In this document: in pieces, positions 20,280-32,551 of the stretch
How positions within the stretch are numbered: the first letter of the stretch is position 1
How the letters are laid out: the number at the start of each line of letters is the position of its first letter
Source: Adenanthera pavonina
Taxonomy: Eukaryota > Streptophyta > Magnoliopsida > Fabales > Fabaceae
Reading direction: 5' to 3'
DNA length: 64,000 nt
Assembly (NCBI GenBank): GCA_026686845.1
Contig: JAIVEN010000023.1
Location: forward strand, 13,844,001-13,908,000
Made by a program: the position numbers and the translations under genes
Notes under the pieces: model-generated
What the model saw: only the letters and a program-made list of their open reading frames with translations
Told to the model about the DNA's origin: nothing
Database searches by the model: none

Positions 20280-23036
20280 GGTTTTCATGCAATTTCACTA
20301 GGACTACTTTTTTGACACTCGTGCAATCAGGATCAAGACAGATCTTCGTCCAAGATAAGCATGGAGAAGGATAATACCATCTTTATAAGTGGATGATCTA
20401 AAGAATTGATCATGCTTTAAGGGGTCAAATCATACCATGGGAGTCTGCTATTTTTTATGCACGCGTTGCTAATCTGACTTGTTCATCAATCAATCAATCT
20501 CCTTTCAATCTTCCTTATGTTTTCTTTTTCGTACTTTTAAGGGAGGACTGTACTTATTGTCCGCCTTCGATTTTTATTGAGTAGTACACATCAATTTAAG
20601 CATTACATACTATAAAATCATATTAAATTTAATTTGTGTCATGTAAGTTAATTTGTTGAATAAGAATAAGTTTTATTAATGGCATGGTAATTTAAATGGA
20701 AGAAAATATTTAAGGATTAAATTTAAAAAAAATAATTGAATGATCAGATTGAAAGGAAAAAAATTCATCTTTCTAAAATTAATTAATTGATAATAATAGG
20801 AAAAGGAATTGTAATGACAGCAGTAGTAACTGTAATAGCAGTAGTTACAAGTAGTAGTAGGACATGGATATATCCTTGTTCTCGGGACAAGTGCTGAGGA
20901 CATGAGATTGGACATAGGATACCCCTCTTCCATACCTGAAACCCGTTTCTAACGAAAATGCACATCCAAAAGTACAAGGTAAACTGATACACACACAAAT
21001 GCATGTATGTATGTCTGTGTTTGTCTTGCGTGTGTAATATGCATATGTATATGCGTTTGTTTAGTAATTTTCGCCTTCTAAGTATGAACCATGTTGGGTT
21101 GGGTTGATAATGAAATGTGAAGAACTGAAGATGCATTCTTAACACAAGAAGATCCGCAGAGAAAGTGAAGACTTGGCTTCCCAATAGAAGGCATGGAGAG
21201 AAATGAATGGACAGATAAAGTGGGGCAGTTTATGAAAAGAAAGAGAATTGATAATGGGAGTGGAGTGCCAGTTCACAATAACACAGATATGCACGTGGAA
21301 GGCAGTTGAGTCAGCCTAACAAGTCAAATCAAATAATAATGCCTTCAAGCACACAAAATGGCTGGTGGGCGGCCAAGCGTCTCAGTGCCTTGAGGTGTCA
21401 CCAACCATTTCTCTAACCCTCTGCCTCTCACTCTTAGACACACCCATCTTCCTCGAATCATGTGCTCCCTCACTCGTTTTCTGCACGTTTCGCTCATCAC
21501 CCTTTCAACACTTGGGTCCTCCATTCGTCACACAAGCAAAAATGAAAAATCTCAAAGCCACAAACCAAGCACATTTAACTCTCTATGGTCTGTCTCATAT
21601 CTGGATAAACTGTTCACAGTTTACTGCATCTGATGTGACAAACAGGACGCGCTATTCTTTTCAACCAACCAGGCACAGCACACTTTTGTCTTAAGAGGGA
21701 ATGAATCAGTGTGCTGGCTCTCAATCATTTCTGCCCCATCTGCGTAGGATGATTAGACTCAGACCACCGCAAAGGGAACCTCAATATCCTATCCTTCAAC
21801 TTTTTCATCACAATTCCTGAACCTCTTCTTGGTCAAGCAAAATTAAGTTTCCATAATATTGGAAAGACAGCTAAAATGTTAGTCTCAACATCTGAAGCAA
21901 GTGTGATGGTGCTCCATGACAGAGTTGAGATTGGTAGTAATGACCGTCAATATAGGTTCTAGTTAAAACTTTTTAACAGACCAGAAATTTACGGCCAAGT
22001 TGAAAGAGAAAGGGAATCAAATTGAGGATAACACATCTATCGAGGGTCAAAAGTTTCTGCTTCTAAGAACTACGACTTTTTTCTCTTCTGAGCAGCCAAA
22101 GATACTCTATTTTCCCCCCCTTCTTTTTGCTTTGCACAGCCCATTTCCTGTATGCCTAAGAGCTACTTACAGATAAGTCGTAAAGCATATCTCAAATCCA
22201 CATGCAAGATATTGCTGCTACAAGATTGAATAAGAAATACTAATGTACGGTAGTGCACCGTTAATCCCCATAAACAGAGAATGCTGCAGCCGACATCCAC
22301 TAATTTAATTTCAAAGATTATTTTATAAAGTGGTGAGGGCCTAGAAAACTTGAGCTGCTTAACAGAAACACACTAATAATTATAAAAAGTGAGTAGTGGC
22401 CCTTTACTTCAATTCATCTCCCGTCATTTATAAAACATGATTAATTGCAGTGTCCAGAATGCGATCAATCCCACTTTCATTTGTTTCACTTTCAGGCACT
22501 AAATCAATGGTCTCAGTGACGTTTAGCATTTGACAGTACAAGACGTTGATTGAAAGATTACGACTCACAAAAGCTAAAGCAGCAAAAGCTCCTCTCAGGA
22601 TGAAGCACTACATTTTGTAATCTTTATCCTGATGTATTCGAGAATAAGTGGGCTCGCCCTTCACCCAAGAAACTATCCCATCCCTCTTTCATATCCTTAT
22701 CTTTTCCTCCTCCAACTAGTGGGGCCTTAACTTTTTGAGCTTCCAAATATCAGTGAGCAAGTACTAGTACCCTTCAAGAATTACAGAGAAAGACAGAGTC
22801 ATTATTTAGGAGATATATTATAATGTATACATATGAAATCATTGCAATGCATGATCGTACAGTTTCGTATCAAGATGCAATGCCCTAAATGAAGAATAAC
22901 AATGCCCGCACCTAGCTGTAACTAGCACGCTTTAATAAATATTATATTTAGATCTCCACATTTGTATTAGCATTGATTATTTATCATGGCTGCAAACCAT
23001 TTAATGCTTCGCAGAAGTACTACCTCCCATGCCACA
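20280..23036. other. Intergenic DNA before the SAUR gene
   Basis: Open frames here (for example at 21365-21694) show no family motif or signal and are of chance length. The region is less AT-rich than other spacers and would contain regulatory sequence for the SAUR gene, but I can name none. Confidence 0.4.
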
Positions 23037-23048
23037 ATTATATATACC
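23037..23048 (+). promoter_or_regulatory. TATA box of the SAUR gene
   Basis: ATTATATATACC lies about 80 bases before ATG 23123. It falls inside the longer open frame that starts at 22973, which argues that translation starts at 23123 instead. Confidence 0.55.
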
Positions 23049-23122
23049 TTTTCACTTTCGTAGTGTTCGCTGCACTTTTTCTTCTATCTCTCTCACAGCA
23101 GTACAGCACACACCCAATAACT

Positions 23123-23491
23123 ATGAAGAGAAAGTTTCTGAGAGGGTGCCTTAACAAGTGGAAGAGAATAAGGAGTCGAGTCATACCATGTTCTGCCTGT
23201 GAGAACTGCTGCAAATGGGCATTATGGTCTTCCAAGCACGAAAGATCCATCCCAAAAGACGTCCCAAAGGGTCACCTTGTTGTCTATGTAGGTGAGAACT
23301 GCAAGAGATTTGTAATCAAGGTCACATTACTCAATCATCCACTCTTCAAGGCATTGCTGGATCTAGCTCGGGATGAGTACGATTTTGTTTCAGATTCAAA
23401 ACTTTGCATCCCTTGCGACGAGCAACTTTTCCTCAGGGTCCTCCGCTGTGCTAGCTCTCCAAAGAACAAAGGAGTTTGTCTGTGTTTTTGA
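23123..23491 (+). CDS. SAUR-family auxin-responsive protein, 122 aa
   Basis: Intronless, as is usual for SAUR genes. The SAUR domain covers about residues 42-110: KDVPKGHLVVYVGEN, then RFVIKVTLLNHPLFKALLDLA, then EYDF and LCIPCDEQLF. The basic N-terminus (MKRKFLRGCLNKWKRIRSR) and several cysteines are typical of the longer SAUR type. Members of this family promote cell expansion, in many cases by inhibiting PP2C.D phosphatases and so activating plasma-membrane H+-ATPases; this is family knowledge, not shown here. The start was chosen at 23123 because the upstream 50 codons include the TATA box and have no SAUR similarity. It stands alone rather than in the tandem arrays common for this family. 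Confidence 0.88.
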   Translation: MKRKFLRGCLNKWKRIRSRVIPCSACENCCKWALWSSKHERSIPKDVPKGHLVVYVGENCKRFVIKVTLLNHPLFKALLDLARDEYDFVSDSKLCIPCDEQLFLRVLRCASSPKNKGVCLCF

Positions 23492-24166
23492 GAAATCACA
23501 CATCGAGATATTACGTCGGGTGAAGTTTCTTTCTAACAAGTATGCTGATATGTAATATGTAGCCACAATATTTTGTCAGTACATGTAGGCACAAGTGTCA
23601 CCTAGCTCACCGATGTAAATCAATTCTATTTCTTCCTCTACTCGGAATAAGATATATCAAAAGATTGTAAATTGACCAAAGAAGCCAGTTCTTCGAGATT
23701 GAACAGAGTTTCTAAAGTAGCTCTAAGAATTTTACATTTAAAAAAAAATGAAAAGAAAAAGCTCTAAGAACACATTGGCGCATTAATGATGACTTATATC
23801 ATTGGCTTGACAGATTTTGAAGTGCTTAAGATTGATTTGATAAGAAATTGAAGGAGCCTTAACCAAGGAGAAATATTAAATTGGACCAGAGAAATTTCAC
23901 CAGTCAAATATGTAATCTAAATTTACTGTTCCGGTGTCAGAGGCCATGGCAGCAATAGATCTATTGAAGAAGTTTACTGCTTGATTTGACATGACGTCTA
24001 GATCAACAGAGATTGCGGGGGAAAAAGTAGTGATTGGACTAATTTCTGATGCTCGCCAAATTAGCAGAACGTTCTTAAAACATAACAAGATGAAATGCTT
24101 GGCAGATGTGGCTCCACGGTGAGTCCCTTTTTGGGTGAAAAGTAGGAATATATTGAACAAAGAATA
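23492..24166. other. SAUR 3' flank and degenerate repeat DNA
   Basis: No intact gene. On the minus strand 23897-24160 is open but shows no motif; it adjoins the LINE fragment and may be its further decayed continuation. The segment ATGTGGCTCCACGGTGAGTC (about 24106) recurs near 24539. Confidence 0.4.
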
Positions 24167-24775
24167 TTACAATAGGTTAGCCTTTTTACAAAACATCAAG
24201 GCAACCACAAAAGAACTATACAGAAAAGCAACAGCGAGCAACTGATTAAATTTGTTAAATGCTTTAATAGTGTGGTCAGTTAAAGCCTGAATTGAATGTG
24301 GTATGCTCGTTGCAGAGAATTTCTCTTCTGTGAAGATTCTTCGATTCCTGACATCCCATAGCCTCCAACACATGAGACCGAAGGATATTCTCCATGTGAT
24401 GTTGTTGCTTTGGTGAAGAAGGTTATGCAGCAGCCATTCTACAAAGGGTTTGCTGAAAAAATCCGTTACCTGATGCTGTGGAACTATGTTGATCCAACGA
24501 GCATAGGCAAGTGGGCATCTTCTCGAGTTTAGTGGCAAATGTGGCTCCATGGTGAGTCCTTAATAGTTAAACCACGGTGTTATGGGCTCTAATGCTGGTA
24601 CCAGGTGAAAGAGAACGAAAAAACAAGCTAGAGTTTCTATAACCTTGAGGAGGACGTGGGAATTGAGCGGTTCAGAGTATATTCCGGAGGATGGCAGCGC
24701 GTACAAATTTTTGTACCCTCGAATCAACGGGTAAAGGATCTTCACTTGAGCTCGTAAGAAGGTAGGAACAAGCAA
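24167..24775 (-). pseudogene. LINE (non-LTR retrotransposon) fragment
   Basis: The minus-strand frame contains WLLHNLLHQ, then ITWRISFGLMCWRLWDVRNR followed by RIF, the W..L..W.LW..RN..IF pattern found between the reverse transcriptase and RNase H parts of plant L1-type LINEs. Upstream, 24560-24775 is another open piece without a firm match. The frames are broken and no start, endonuclease or catalytic motif is present. Confidence 0.6.
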
Positions 24776-24779
24776 TATA

Positions 24780-26606
24780 ATATTATGCCTTTATAAGCGA
24801 AACTTGGGCAGCGATGCAAGTAAATACCTCACTTTCTTGGATACCCCATATTCGGAATGCCGCTTAGATACCTCGCAAATCCCTAACATGTCATCGTAAA
24901 CTAGTCCTTAGAAATGTTGAATATTTGAAGAATCAAGTTTTCATATTTTAGGGCATACAAGTCTTTATCAGAATATTTCCCCTGTTGGTGTGAGAACGAA
25001 AGCCGCCGATACGTCATCAGACTATATTTTTGAGCTATCAAATGCGCGAACATCAGTGCAATATAAAGTCTATACAAAAAGCAGGAGCAAATTGCAGTCA
25101 ACAAGTCTTGGATTCAATAGATCCAATGTCCCTTAAGGCCAAGCGACATGCTCGTCAAAGGAAAATTTTTGCTGTTTTCTTTCAGAAAGAAATGCAATAC
25201 CGACGTAGAAAACAACATGGGGTGAAATACAAATGAAAAAACTACTGTAACTCCAAAATGCAAAACCAACAGATATAACATACATACATACGTTCGCTGG
25301 CAATGTCTTCCGCTCCACGGTTCAAAAACTCATGCAAAGGATTAGTAAATGGTTATTTCCCCTCATTCAAGATGCGATCCCTTCAATCAATGGGGATTTC
25401 GTCACCCATCCTGCAAAATAACACAAGAAATAACCTCCTTGATTTGCATGGGGCTGTCATGAGCTCAAGGTCAACCCTCAATAGAATTTAGTTCTACATG
25501 CTTTCCTGTTTGTTAACAAGCTGGCGCTGGCGTAGGAAACACTAAAAATATTATTTTCCACCATTAAAAGCGTCATAAACAGTTGATGCCTATTACCAAA
25601 CATAGATTTTTCTTTGATTTGATTACGACTTTACATTTCAATAACAAGTCAAAACTACCATTCAACATAGATTTGATTGCAATAAGTAATCTAGATACAT
25701 CAGTTGACTATTCGTATCATGATCACCCATCTCCTCCAGTCCACTTTAAAGATTATAAACATGCAAGTAAGAAATCTGGACTCCTCAATTCTAGGAAAAG
25801 AATGATGAAATTTGAAACTCGAGCAGCCACCAAATAAACAATTATTAGAAAATCAATAACTTAAAAGGGGGGAAAAAAGATGTTATCTCTGACCACTGAA
25901 CATCAGACTCATGGAGTGAAACTCACTGCTCATCAACATACATGAAATCGGCCTCATTGTTCCCTTTCAGCCAAAACCATGCACAAGTAACTCCCCCCAA
26001 ACTGCAAAATAAGTTTATCTGCAAGGAAAGTTTATGGATGCAGCTGGGAAGTAATCATGCAAAACAAATGATAGGTAGTTTAGTCTGAACCAGCTCCACA
26101 GTCCATTGAGATTCTGAAGAACTGAAAATGCATAACTCACAACATTAATTTTTCCTGCACATGCAGATAAATGTTCTTTTCCCCGTTCTTCTGGTTGTAG
26201 ATTAAGCCAAAGAATGCCATAAGTTGTCCTAATTAAAATAAAATATAACAACAAACAGTTCTAATGAGGTTAACATGCTAGTTACAACATAACTCCTTGC
26301 AACTTTGAGAATAACACTCTATTTCAAAAAGCGAGATTGACTATAATCACCACAAGAATTGGTTGAACCAATTAAATGATTGCATGAATAATATACACAT
26401 GATGTATTCTCGTTAAGAATATACAAAACTAGTATATTGGCCTCCTTGTGAAATACATAAAATACTCGTTGGTGACAAAACTACATATAGGCAATGATAG
26501 CCAGCAGAGCTGCATAAGTGAGAAAAATTAAGAAGTGAAAGATTGCAGCAAATTAAGCATTCCAGTTGAAGCCAGAAAGAAAAACTGATCCCGTCACCAC
26601 CGTGTA
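24780..26606. other. 3' flank of the membrane-protein gene and intergenic DNA
   Basis: Several short frames on both strands lack family motifs. The part nearest 26606 should be the 3' untranslated region of the gene on the minus strand. Nothing else could be supported. Confidence 0.4.
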
Positions 26607-28010
26607 TCATCTATGACCTTCAATCAAGCCTTCCAACTCTCTCTGCCCAAACCTCCTACCCTGTTGATTGGCATCCTTACACCTAGCCGCAAGGTAAAAT
26701 ATCAGCCAAGCAACCATGAAGTAAACCTCCATCGTTGACTGAAACATCTTAGCAAAAGATCTCCCACAAGCTCGGGCTAAAACCCATCTCACGAATGATC
26801 CACAACATATAGCTTCCAAGCATTTTATTTGTATAGCTTGGTTCAACATCGTCGATATCAAATAACAACCCTCCTTCACAATTTCTCTGCCACTCCTCCT
26901 AGAGTCCACTATAGCAACCCAGGCATCTACAGAAAATATGAATGCCACAAATGTATCAAGTACAAACCAAGTGAACAAGAACCCGGAAATCTCCTTCTCA
27001 AACACTCGAATCCACGGGGACATAACTGAGAATGGCATCAATTTCAATCTAACAAACAGCTTGAAAAAAGAATACTGATCATCAATTTCACCAAAGTACC
27101 AGAGTCCAAGAAGCTGAGTCAAGGCGTCCCTGACGGCCCACTTCATCAGAATGAACCCCGAAAGCCTCTTAAGTCCCAATCTGGAACCATCCCAAGTCAT
27201 ACCAGCAATCGAACCAAACCTCCCCAATAGATCGTTAACAACAGCAATGAAAACGATGCCTAAGACCCAAGAATATGTAACAAGAAAAACTAAAATCACC
27301 CATCCGTAAGCCGCAGATAGAAAACTCACAAGAAAAAACAGCGCCGCAGCATCACGACGACCGATTTCTAATCCTTTTATAAAGAACTGAAAATCGACAG
27401 CTCTATCTACCTCCTGACCACTTCCCAATTCAACCTTTTCATTTTCAGCTTCTTTGTCGTTATCGATCTCCTTATCGTCTGCAAATGATAGACCTTCAGC
27501 TTTAAAGGTGATTCCAGAGCGAACCACTTCCGAAACCCTAATCCCATTATCGATAACAAGATCCGAGAACCCTGATTTCAAGTTAGACGAGCCAAAAAAC
27601 ACGAAACTGCCATTGACAGACGCTTTCTTGTTGGACCCGAATAAGGAGCGACCATCGTCATCATCGCTAGAGAAGAAGTCATCGTCTAGAGTCCCGACGC
27701 GAGTGAGATGGAGAAAAGGGCGACGGCGATGGCGGCGAAAGGCCGCAGACGAAGGGTCTTCGGGAGATCGGAAGCGGTGGGAGTTGGTGTTGCCCGCAAG
27801 GTCAAGGCGAGACAGTAGGGCTTTGAGGGAGGGATCACGATCAATGAAAGAGGTGACATGGGTGGAGCCGTTCTCGACGACGATACGGAAGGATAAGATG
27901 AGGACAGAAAGGAAAAGGAATGTGACAATATTGGAAGAGAAAGAAGAGGCAGCTTCTCTGAGGAGTTGGGCAGTGGATCGTAAATTCTGCAAGCGAGGAT
28001 GATGGTTCAT
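26607..28010 (-). CDS. Plant multi-pass membrane protein of unknown function, 467 aa
   Basis: A single uninterrupted frame. The N-terminus MNHHPRLQNLRSTAQLLREA leads to a first membrane segment at about 28-45. A long polar, acidic loop follows (50-215; DDDFFSSDDDD at 109-119, and a Glu/Asp/Lys run at 178-200). A long hydrophobic block at 221-262 probably makes two passes, with further segments at about 341-368 and 428-442. I recognise the layout as a conserved plant 'transmembrane protein' but know no function. Cys residues cluster at 397-415 (CLEAICC..). Codon usage and length suggest a genuine gene; the opposite-strand frames over it have no support. The start is the first ATG of the frame. 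Confidence 0.8.
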   Translation of the reverse strand: MNHHPRLQNLRSTAQLLREAASSFSSNIVTFLFLSVLILSFRIVVENGSTHVTSFIDRDPSLKALLSRLDLAGNTNSHRFRSPEDPSSAAFRRHRRRPFLHLTRVGTLDDDFFSSDDDDGRSLFGSNKKASVNGSFVFFGSSNLKSGFSDLVIDNGIRVSEVVRSGITFKAEGLSFADDKEIDNDKEAENEKVELGSGQEVDRAVDFQFFIKGLEIGRRDAAALFFLVSFLSAAYGWVILVFLVTYSWVLGIVFIAVVNDLLGRFGSIAGMTWDGSRLGLKRLSGFILMKWAVRDALTQLLGLWYFGEIDDQYSFFKLFVRLKLMPFSVMSPWIRVFEKEISGFLFTWFVLDTFVAFIFSVDAWVAIVDSRRSGREIVKEGCYLISTMLNQAIQIKCLEAICCGSFVRWVLARACGRSFAKMFQSTMEVYFMVAWLIFYLAARCKDANQQGRRFGQRELEGLIEGHR

Positions 28011-29535
28011 GGCGGTTCTGCGATTGTCTGTTGCCTTCGAATTCGCGTATGTTGGGTGGAGGAGTTTTTTCTATTCGAGGTTTTCGTCGGTGGGAGAAAG
28101 GGAGGTGACTATGCTGTGAACTTCCAGGTAAGAGATGGACGTTTTCACGCGCTGAAGCAGACCGTGAAATGGACGACCGGGGCGGATAGTGGGTGGACAG
28201 TTCGGAATTAAAATGGGTGGAGCTCCAAGTTTGTAAGAAATGTTTGTGGGCCAAACCTTCATTAGCCTCCGACCAAATTTTAGCACGCTACGTTAAGTTG
28301 TGCAATAATTTTTTATTTTTTTTATTAGGATGAGAGTGTTTTTTTTATTTACCTTCTTTTTTTTAATTTTTGTTTGTAACAATTTTATACAACAAAATGC
28401 ATGTAGGAGATAATGTTTTCCTTTTCCTTTTCCTTCTCCTTCTTTTGTTTGACAAACTTACTTTGTTTTTATACTCTTAACATTAAATTATTGAATGAAA
28501 ATATAGTAAAATATAGAAAGCGTATGATTTAATTATTACAGTTATATACTTGTGAAGTTTTTTTTTTGGGCCTGATATACTTTTGAAGTTTTAATTTAAT
28601 AATTTAGTAACAGATATATAAAGAAATATATAAAACAGTTGTCCCTACATCCGATAAAATTATAAATATTTGAAACAGTTTAGCAGCGGTACACAAACAA
28701 ATCAATAGAGTGTATCAGCGATTGGTTTTTTCTGGGCTACTGATATTCTGATAAAGTTAGCAATATAAATTTGTTTTATTTACTTCGCATGAATTTGTGA
28801 CTTACCCATGTCATGTGCCCTTGTAATCTTGTACTTTGCCTTTCCTATAATTTTACCAAAACAAAGAACTACATAAATTGTTACTCTACCTTTTAGGAGA
28901 AAAAGACATAGCAGATAGTTGGCCAGAAAAGCATTATATCAATAGGCTCGGTCAGAGTCGATGATTTGATATGATTTTGTTTTTCTTGGTTCAAAACGCT
29001 CAACTGAACCAAGAAAAAGAGATAGAACCGAGAAAAAAAGAAAAAGTTTGGAACAGGATAATGTTTTTTTTTAATCCTGTTAGATATTATCAATTATCAA
29101 ATCTGAGAAAGGATCACACGCTAGTCAGAAGGGTCCACGTGCCAACTGTGAGGTTAAAATCTGCTGATGCAAATTATTATTGCAAAAATAATTTATAAAA
29201 CAGGAATTCCCTTGTTTGATAATTGACCTTCCAGAAGGAATTATCCAACAACTTCACGCTAGTCAGAAGGAACCCCCCTGTTAGATGCAGACCTACATCA
29301 TCTCTCGCATCCCAAATCGTCTTCAATTCTTCATAGGACCATACTACATTAGCCTTCTCTGCTACTATATTCTCTAGCAGGAGACTCAAAAATCCCAAAC
29401 CCCAAGAGGCAAGAGCCATAGTAAAGACCAGCCATTAATTCGATGGCTACAAATACCACTATTAATTAAAATACAACAAAAGGCTTCTAACTTCTCAACA
29501 ATCAGGACCGCAACAGAATGGGGAGTGAGAATTAC
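28011..29535. other. Upstream flank of the membrane-protein gene
   Basis: The first ~250 bases probably hold the promoter and leader of the minus-strand gene ending at 26607. The rest is AT-rich with no recognisable gene. Short homopolymers only. Confidence 0.4.
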
Positions 29536-32500
29536 TCAGTTAAAATCAGGCTTCTCTGGGAATTTACAGCCAGACCGTTGCATGATAACACTTGCTGCAT
29601 AACACCCAGCTCTGACACATTCTTCAATGGGCTTCTCCTGAACTAACTGTGAAAGGAATCCTCCAACAAATGCATCTCCTACCAACAAAACAACAATAGT
29701 ATATATCACCTTGATTTTTCCATGTCGGTTATATGTATGGTCTCCTTCTTCATCCACTTTAATGCAGTGCTAAAGGGATATACATGACACCTTGCTTGAC
29801 CTCACTCGGATTGAGCAGATATCACGACTAATGAATAATTTTCCTTCTTTATGTCAGAGTATATGCACATAATTGTGTGTGCAACTTTATATCACAACGT
29901 AGCTCCTAAGAAATTGGACACGTACCTGCTCCATTAGTATCAACAAGTTTCTCTTTAGGTAATGGTGTCACTGGGAACTTTTTCACCTTCCCATCCTCAG
30001 CAACACACACAGGATCCGCTCCTTGGGTTATAACGGTTATCCTTTTGTGTGTTCCTGATGCCTTTGGCAATTGGGAAATCTTCAGAGCTATCTCCTCCAC
30101 ATTATCAATCTATTCATTAGGAAGAGATCTAACAAGTCAATAAATATATAAAGCCCACAAGTGCAGAGATATGCTAGCAAGTAAAAATTACCTCCCATCC
30201 ATGCATTTTAGAAAATGACCTTGCCTCAGTCTCATTTCCGAAAACAAAGTCCATATACCTGAATCCAGAAAGGGCATCCTTTAGACCAGTGTATAAATTT
30301 TATTCACTTGAATTTAAATGAGAAAATTCCTTACGGCAAAACTTTATCCAGTGCATCCCTGTAGAATTCACACATAAACGGAGCAGAAAGGTTCATTATG
30401 AAAACCTGCATATAGAAACAAAATAGGCATCAGAAACAGCTAGGAAGAAGACATTGCCAATTTCATCTTATCATACCTTGTTATTTGCAGCAGCATGTTC
30501 AGCAACTAACCGTATGGAATCTGGGGACACAGCGAGGAAGAAGCTAGCAATATAGAAATACTTGGCCTTCTCAACTATTTAAGAAAAGATTCCATCATAT
30601 GAGATGTCAGTCGCTGGCAACTACTCAGAGATGGAGAGAAGAAAAGAAAAAGAGATCCAGCATAGACCAACAAGGTACCCAAAGCCCAATTTTCTGGTCG
30701 CTTCAAATGTTCAGACTTATAGCAATTTGCAGCCGCTAAATTGGCAACAAGAGACCTAAAATTTAAATCCAACTGAAGATTATTTTAAGAAAAGGTAAAA
30801 AAAAATATCCAGATTGTTAGAAATGTCTTGAGGCTGGTGATGTAGGTTCACGGAAAACAGCCAAAAAAAATTATTTGAGGAGATAAGAAATAATCAGATT
30901 GATATAGTACCTTTCACCACCAACTACACAAACAGCACAAGTTCCAGTGGGCGTGGTTTCATCTATATAATATTGAACCTAATTTTGAATGAACAAGGTA
31001 ATTTTAGAAAAGAGGATTCCAGGGTCCACATCAACGAAGCAAATTACAATAAAGTATCAGACAAGATAGAACCCACATTTACACCAGCATCTTTTGAGCA
31101 CTTTGTCATCTCCTCTCCAAACTTATCCTTTCCAATGCAGCCAATAAAAGTTGTTAAGCCTGGTGTTTGAAGCATCCACTACAAGAAACAAAAAGCAAAA
31201 GGTAAATTATTTTGATCAAGACTCCAGATGCTATAATTAATGATAAAAGTTAAGTACATACCTGTGCAACTCTGATTGAATTCTGAGTAGAACCTGCCAA
31301 TAGGAAAATTTTTGAAAATGCAACAATGTGTACTTTGAATTTTCTTTTGAAGTGTGCTTATGACATGACAAATAAATCAATTTTCTCAAACCCAATGTTA
31401 AATCTAATGCATTACCTCCAGCTATGTACTCCACATTATATTTTGTCGCCATTTCTTCATACCTGAGATGATCATATGAATAAGATTGATCCATACTTCA
31501 ACTCATAAATTATCTTATGTCAGCACAAATGATTCCAAGATGATAAAGAAAATGTAGAGCGAAGATTCTCTTAGGAACCGACTGTTCCGAGGTTCTATCT
31601 TAAGTCCCACACTATATTCTGTTTTAACTGGGGAAACAAGTAATATACTGTAACTTTCACAGAATGATGCGGTAAGAAACTTAATCAGAAGCTCATTGGG
31701 CCAAAACGAATTCACTTAGTTAATTTGCGGAAAAAAATATTAGTAACTCATATTAATCATGCCTAACCATAACGAGGGAATCTGTAATTGAAGGATCACA
31801 GTTCCTACAGTGACTAATGCCAAAAATAAGTCAGACAATGAACAATATCAGCAAGAACGTGAAACTGTAAACAACTGTAGTGTCGGCATCGAGTGAGATT
31901 TCTTACATAGGTTGATGCTTTTCGTCTGCAGGAATAGCATCGTTCAACTTAAGGTCGTATCTGTCACGCAAAACCAGATCAAATCGTTCACAAAAGTGAG
32001 AGGTAATCCTTGACATTGATTGTCAAATATGAATCAATCATGTATTCTTCACAAATCAGATATTAAGAGGCCTCAGATACACACAAGAGAACAAAGTTTG
32101 AAATAGAACTGATCATTAGATATTATCCATCCATAAACTTGTGGAACGCAAGCCCAGAAATACCTCACTTTTACCGCAAGAACCAACAAATTTTCTGAAC
32201 TTGCCATTTTCTACATAATGAGTTTCTGCTTTTCCCAAATGAAATAAACATGGGAGGCCGTCTCTAGTATATGGATTCAAGAGGACACCGCAGGTGAGTG
32301 TGAGACGAAGGTCATAGAGACATGTCAAGACCAACTTACACAGATTGGGGGACTATTTGATATTTAAAACAAGAATATTACCGGAGAACCAGCCACAGAA
32401 AAAATAAAGAACAGAGACCACGTAGAGAAAGAGAGGCGAAGAGAGGAGATGAGATCTAACGTACTTACTTTTGCAAGAAGTCAGGATCGACGACGGATGA

Positions 32501-32551
32501 GATGTCAAGGAGGGGATTACCCATTCCCAATAGAATGCATTGGGACGTCAT
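29536..32551 (-). CDS. ADK: Adenosine kinase, 341 aa
   Basis: It phosphorylates adenosine to AMP, removing the by-product of S-adenosyl-methionine-dependent methylation and salvaging adenosine and cytokinin ribosides; plant enzymes are mainly cytosolic. Twelve exons: 32551-32469, 31960-31907, 31462-31416, 31293-31262, 31178-31077, 30978-30911, 30755-30679, 30574-30477, 30405-30335, 30258-30192, 30109-29926 and 29678-29536. All junctions are GT-AG and in phase; 342 codons with stop. The N-terminus has LLGMGNPLLDIS. The ribokinase/PfkB signature DTNGAGDAFVGGF spans the exon 11/12 junction, with the catalytic Asp at about 296, and SGCKFPEKPDFN closes the protein. Length and exon pattern match plant ADKs. 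The gene looks intact. Confidence 0.95.

Noticed and set aside
21365..21694. A 109-codon forward frame
   Set aside because: No signal, motif or neighbouring exon; its length is within chance for this less AT-rich stretch.
22575..22640. A TAATCTTTATCCTGATGT segment resembling miR2111, with a nearby complementary CTCAGGATGAAG
   Set aside because: Several mismatches to the remembered miRNA, only ~11 paired bases and a very short loop; it does not resemble a plant miRNA precursor.
22973..23122. A 50-codon N-terminal extension of the SAUR frame
   Set aside because: It includes the TATA box and shows no SAUR similarity; the downstream ATG gives a normal protein.
27454..28002. A 182-codon frame opposite the membrane-protein gene
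   Set aside because: It is the mirror of a real coding region, with low-complexity Arg/Ser composition and no motif.
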